Translations under genes and position numbers: made by a program
The notes under the pieces: model-generated
The model's input: only the letters and a program-made list of their open reading frames with translations
Database searches by the model: none
What the model was told of the DNA's origin: nothing
IMG/VR virus record: IMGVR_UViG_3300037137_002573
Span: 1-26,589 of that record
Strand: one strand, 5' to 3'
DNA: 26,589 bases
Source: a virus
Part shown: piece after piece, positions 25,501 to 26,589 of the stretch
How the letters are laid out: every line of letters starts with the position of its first letter
Position numbering within the stretch: position 1 is the stretch's first letter

Positions 25501-25765
25501 GGTTGCCTCTTTCAACAGTCAGATTGCCGGGACAAAGAAGAAGCCAGTGGTGTATGAACCTGTCCTCCAAGGCATCAACATGCTGCCTCTGGAAATGCAG
25601 ACGGACTGGATGGCCCGGTTGCAAAGCCGAGAGCTCAAGAGCACGATCCTCGACGCGGCAGCAGAAGGGTGGCGCTCCATGCTACATGGAACCCACCCGA
25701 TACCTGGCATGGCATGGGGTAGAGAATTTGGTCTTGGTACGAAGGAGCAGCCGTGGCTTTATTGA
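19574..25765 (+). CDS. Single-chain DNA-dependent RNA polymerase, beta and beta-prime fused, 2063 aa
   Basis: Phage transcription enzyme homologous to cellular RNA polymerase. Beta part (residues 1 to about 1000): TPEGERIGI (394), YMPYKGYNFEDGVVISE (NFED at 638-641), GRHGNKG (780-786), then SGGPRSGQTM. Beta-prime part (about 1000-2063): LPVLPPTMRPV, GKRQDLSLRGVI, KRDPVLHKFGVQAF, catalytic NADFDGDK (D1373, D1375, D1377), Zn site C1704/C1770/C1777/C1780 with the same last spacings as bacterial beta-prime, and trigger loop GEPAVQLSMNAFHTGG (H1817). The N-terminal beta-prime zinc ribbon is absent. It is about 690 residues shorter than E. coli beta plus beta-prime. The ATG at 19574 has GGAG eight bases upstream. 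The C-terminus is duplicated on the next gene. Confidence 0.96.
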   Translation: MAHYAPQEAFDILKDRVSSTVKSYFPIEGQKNVLVANKVWVDDHSDIDDIRSQKQAKLTGRTWSVPVRAELELRDKATSKVKDRQVVNVAQLPKITRRYSYIVNGNEWQVNNLFRLKSGVYTRVKANGELVGEWNLAKGAGFKMTLDPVSKKITINHEDQGSKIPLYPILKTLGVDDDAIEKQWGKEILSANKNVNEEAALKTFFKSLKGEYPQSADEAKKYLIEELGKTVLRPDSTKLTLGKGFTQVNGESLLAGSHKMLQVSRQEAIPDDRDSLQFKDLYSAEDLIDERLQNWKTKKDLNRKITNVLDKHDRIRTVLSPDIFGRPIKNFFVNNPSGLSERPDQMNPISFLSGNRRTTLMAPGAGGITSAHQVSVEAQSINPSHMGFLDPIQTPEGERIGITLQLASVVRKVGHDLKIPVYNVKTKKREMIGPGEALTSNLAFYDQYNWTNGHPVPSGKLVKVSDKEGTITVVHPGTVDYVLTSTKGMFDLPANMIPFLQSDQGNRTMVASRQLEQAVPLVHREAPLVQVRSDDPKTFERSIGEFSSHIARVDGKVEKISREAIVIKDKKGNRHEVQLYEDFPLNDAKSVLNSTPIVAVGDSVKARQVVADTNFTRNGTLAIGTNLRVAYMPYKGYNFEDGVVISESAATKLTSEHMLREKVRSDPNTILNKKKFIAHTAGQITKDQAAKLDDDAVVKPGTQVFKDDVLIGVLKEESITPEQQRLSLISKKLISPVRPREIRWTKEGPGVVARVVKHGKDVTVYVKATSAADVGDKIVGRHGNKGIITSILPDHEMPKDKEGKHVEVLLNPAGVPSRINLGQVLETAAAKIAEKSGRPYIVNNFDPAIKDYTRHLQAQLKGAGVSETEELFDPQTNRSYGQVLTGPQYILKLHHMAETGLQARSRDAYDSNMQPRSGGPRSGQTMDALGLYAMLAHNARENIREMQTYKADMNDDFWAMLQMGDSVPTPKIPFVFKKFEGYLKGMGIDLKKEGNDLILQPLTDKRVLEMSNGELLDPARALRAKDAKPEVGGVFDPKLTGTLWPGGQMGNKWTHITLPERMPNPVFETSISALLGITHGNYQNVILGKQNLGEHTGPSAIVKALKDIDVVSTKKALEKRIPSLRTTRLDKAYKQLKYLRALERASMSPTEAYTTKHLPVLPPTMRPVTILPNGDINYDDINRLYNHIGTVNHKIKDFDPALPPEEKIPIQAALYDAVKALHLTGTVYQGRHRNSIVEMIAGRKGQQPKEAFFQSKMIGKRQDLSLRGVIIPEPAMSLDEVGLPRKAAAELFKPFVVQRLVSQGHAPAEAQKMVKENHPAAVSALEAVAYERPILLKRDPVLHKFGVQAFRPRLTEGKAVQIHPLATIGYNADFDGDKMSAYVPVSPKAVKEAFKMMPSHNLFNPTTGYLMFKPTHESSLGLFKLTEVGRRTGKRFATTADAAHAARKGEISINDLIHIDEVEKGLEGLEKIGSLAKTTLGRLMVHRALPEEHQDNRLLVDPDFVLDKKKLDQVLSSVAKNSPGDFGKISDRLKDLGNEFATGISISLKDFESDYSTRDPILHQANDQELRIRSSIKDPVKRNEKIVQLYIDAGQKIDKLTKARAEVSGNRMYDWVRSGARGDWDQFKQMIVAPILVADSAGNPVPIPIGRSYSEGLDIGSYWAAMHGARMGTIGKVQGTQAPGKMAKQLAQATMNQMILDEDCGAKKGVTMPLDDRDLLDRFTASDISLGLKGLEKGIIPAGSLVTPDLLSRLKNNKVKDVHVRSPLKCQHGTGMCAKCYGIAENGQLHPQGTNIGIIASHSLGEPAVQLSMNAFHTGGVVGAKGTTAESMFRRLEQLLNMPKKLPGSATLSTAEGKVEKIESNPAGGWDVVVGGDRHYVPANRELAVKRGSSVKPGDALSSGTKNPLELLKTTKNIGAVQRYLTDEIWNVYHDKSPVRKRNIETFVRAVTNLSVVTDSGDHPTLLPGDRTATSSVASFNSQIAGTKKKPVVYEPVLQGINMLPLEMQTDWMARLQSRELKSTILDAAAEGWRSMLHGTHPIPGMAWGREFGLGTKEQPWLY
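25706..25765 (+). repeat. RNA polymerase tail copy 1 (in the RNA polymerase gene)
   Basis: Sixty bases coding GMAWGREFGLGTKEQPWLY and TGA. They align without gaps to 26344-26403; by hand count 38 of 60 bases and 13 of 19 residues match. Changes such as W/Y, R/K and Q/E are conservative, so the copies are diverged homologues, not a recent exact duplication. Confidence 0.85.
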
Positions 25766-26403
25766 CATATGCAACCATGCTCACGAAGCCGGGGCCCAAG
25801 CCGAAAGACTTGACGGGGATGGTGTTTGGGCACCTCACGGCAGTTAGGCCAACTGGGAAACGAACCCGTCAAGGGGTTGTTTGGGTGGTTCGTTGCCAGT
25901 GTGGGAAGGAACTGGAGCGAGTTGCCTCCGCTCTTCTTTCGAAACCAAGGCGGCCGTCCCAGATCCCGGCATCATGCGGTTGTTTCGGAAAAAGGAATCG
26001 AAGTCCAAAGTACAAAGGGGTCGGAGACCTTTCCAGCACAAAGTTCCGTGGTATCATGGCAAAAGCCAAGCAACGGGGAATCCCTTTTGGAATCCCCATC
26101 GAATATGCTTGGAAGCTATTCCTGGCCCAAGACAAGCGATGTTCGTTGACGGGAATCCTGCTGACGCTATCTCCAAGCAGCGTAGAGGTAGGAGCCTCTA
26201 CTGCGTCTTTGGATCGCATCGACAGCTCTAAAGGGTATGTTCCTGGAAACGTACAATGGGTGCATGTCGCTATCAACTTCATGAAGCACAGCTTGCCGTT
26301 GAAAGAGTTTGTGGATTGGTGTTGCCGAGTAGCTGCGCACACGGGCATGGCCTATGGTAAGGAGTTCGGCAAGGGCACTGAAAAAGAGCCTTGGTTGTAC
26401 TGA
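25753..26403 (+). CDS. HNH homing endonuclease with a copy of the RNA polymerase C-terminus, 216 aa
   Basis: A mobile DNA nuclease. The N-terminal third carries Cys pairs RCQCGKE and SCGCFGK, a likely zinc-binding DNA-recognition unit. The catalytic part fits the phage HNH type: CSLTG, then ASLDRIDSSKGYVPGNVQWV, then INFMK. The GTG at 25753 has AAGGAG five bases upstream, inside the last codons of the RNA polymerase, and overlaps that gene by 13 bases; ATG 25777 is an alternative without a ribosome site. The last 19 residues (GMAYGKEFGKGTEKEPWLY) copy the RNA polymerase end (GMAWGREFGLGTKEQPWLY) and are not part of the usual HNH fold. This marks the insertion footprint. Confidence 0.88.
   Translation: MALLTYATMLTKPGPKPKDLTGMVFGHLTAVRPTGKRTRQGVVWVVRCQCGKELERVASALLSKPRRPSQIPASCGCFGKRNRSPKYKGVGDLSSTKFRGIMAKAKQRGIPFGIPIEYAWKLFLAQDKRCSLTGILLTLSPSSVEVGASTASLDRIDSSKGYVPGNVQWVHVAINFMKHSLPLKEFVDWCCRVAAHTGMAYGKEFGKGTEKEPWLY
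26344..26403 (+). repeat. RNA polymerase tail copy 2 (end of the HNH endonuclease gene)
   Basis: Sixty bases coding GMAYGKEFGKGTEKEPWLY and TGA, fused in frame to the HNH endonuclease. This copy lies directly before the next gene, where the native RNA polymerase end would be expected, so it may be the displaced original. See the copy at 25706-25765. Confidence 0.85.
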
Positions 26404-26405
26404 CC

Positions 26406-26589
26406 ATGAGCATTCAATCGCCAAGCCCTATTGAGGGTCGGTGGGTACCTTCCACCATCGAGACCGGGCGCATCATCAACGTCAACATTGAAGACTGGTC
26501 GGTCGACGTAGCTTCCGAGTACGCCAACAAAAGGTACTTCGATCTCCAAGTGATGATGCCGTACTTCCACTACGTCAACGGTGAAGGCT
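26406..26589 (+). CDS. Start of an unknown gene, possibly tail or baseplate (3' end outside the window)
   Basis: Only 61 codons are present. The ATG follows the HNH stop by two bases (TGACCATG), suggesting coupled translation; no strong ribosome site is visible. The fragment reads GRWVPSTIETGRIINVNIED early and PYFHYVNGEG late, a beta-rich pattern reminiscent of hub or baseplate proteins with a DxQ...PY.HxxNGEG segment. That resemblance is weak and from memory. The open frame continues past the right edge. Confidence 0.55.
   Translation, partial: MSIQSPSPIEGRWVPSTIETGRIINVNIEDWSVDVASEYANKRYFDLQVMMPYFHYVNGEG

Noticed and set aside
25766-26343. Group I intron or intein at the RNA polymerase 3' end
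   Set aside because: The polymerase frame stops normally at 25765, almost all intervening sequence is endonuclease coding, and no Cys1/His-Asn splicing ends are present. A tail duplication explains the data better, although RNA splicing was not tested.

Overview
The window is a piece of a tailed double-stranded DNA bacteriophage genome (Caudoviricetes). The evidence is a portal protein, a compact replication operon with a family A DNA polymerase, CHC2/TOPRIM primase and DnaB-like helicase, very tight gene packing, and two homing endonucleases. The DNA is GC-rich by eye, and most genes have strong AGGAGG-type ribosome binding sites, so the host is a bacterium. I cannot name the host. No integrase, tRNA, rRNA, CRISPR array or insertion sequence was seen.

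Layout: positions 1-11827 are one leftward (minus-strand) replication operon of 13 genes, most of them touching or overlapping. In transcription order they are: a Cys-rich protein, an XRE-type DNA-binding protein, an SF2 (UvsW/XPB-like) helicase interrupted by an intein, a small unknown, a family 4-type Fe-S uracil-DNA glycosylase, three unknowns, the DnaB-like helicase, the primase, a zinc-ribbon protein that may be the single-strand binding protein, a small unknown, and the DNA polymerase, which runs off the left edge. A 160-base divergent promoter region (11828-11987) separates this from a rightward block (11988-18241) with the portal protein and four probable virion or accessory proteins. 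A GC hairpin at 18247-18265 ends that block. It faces a minus-strand island of three small genes (18277-19394), two of them Cys-rich. A second divergent region (19395-19573) leads to a giant rightward gene, 19574-25765, for a single-chain RNA polymerase in which beta and beta-prime are fused. It is followed by an HNH homing endonuclease and the first 61 codons of a further gene.

The phage carries its own multi-subunit-type RNA polymerase, shortened and fused, so it probably transcribes at least one gene class independently of host core enzyme. No sigma-like or alpha-like gene is visible here.

Two observations stand out. First, the intein in the SF2 helicase contains a complete EDxHD/Vsr-type homing endonuclease gene in a different reading frame. 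The last part of that gene shares its bases with the intein's C-terminal splicing block. Second, the HNH endonuclease behind the RNA polymerase ends in a 19-residue peptide that copies the RNA polymerase C-terminus (13 of 19 identical). This suggests the element inserted at the polymerase 3' end, with one tail displaced onto the endonuclease and the other supplied as a replacement. There is no gene-free stretch longer than 300 bases.
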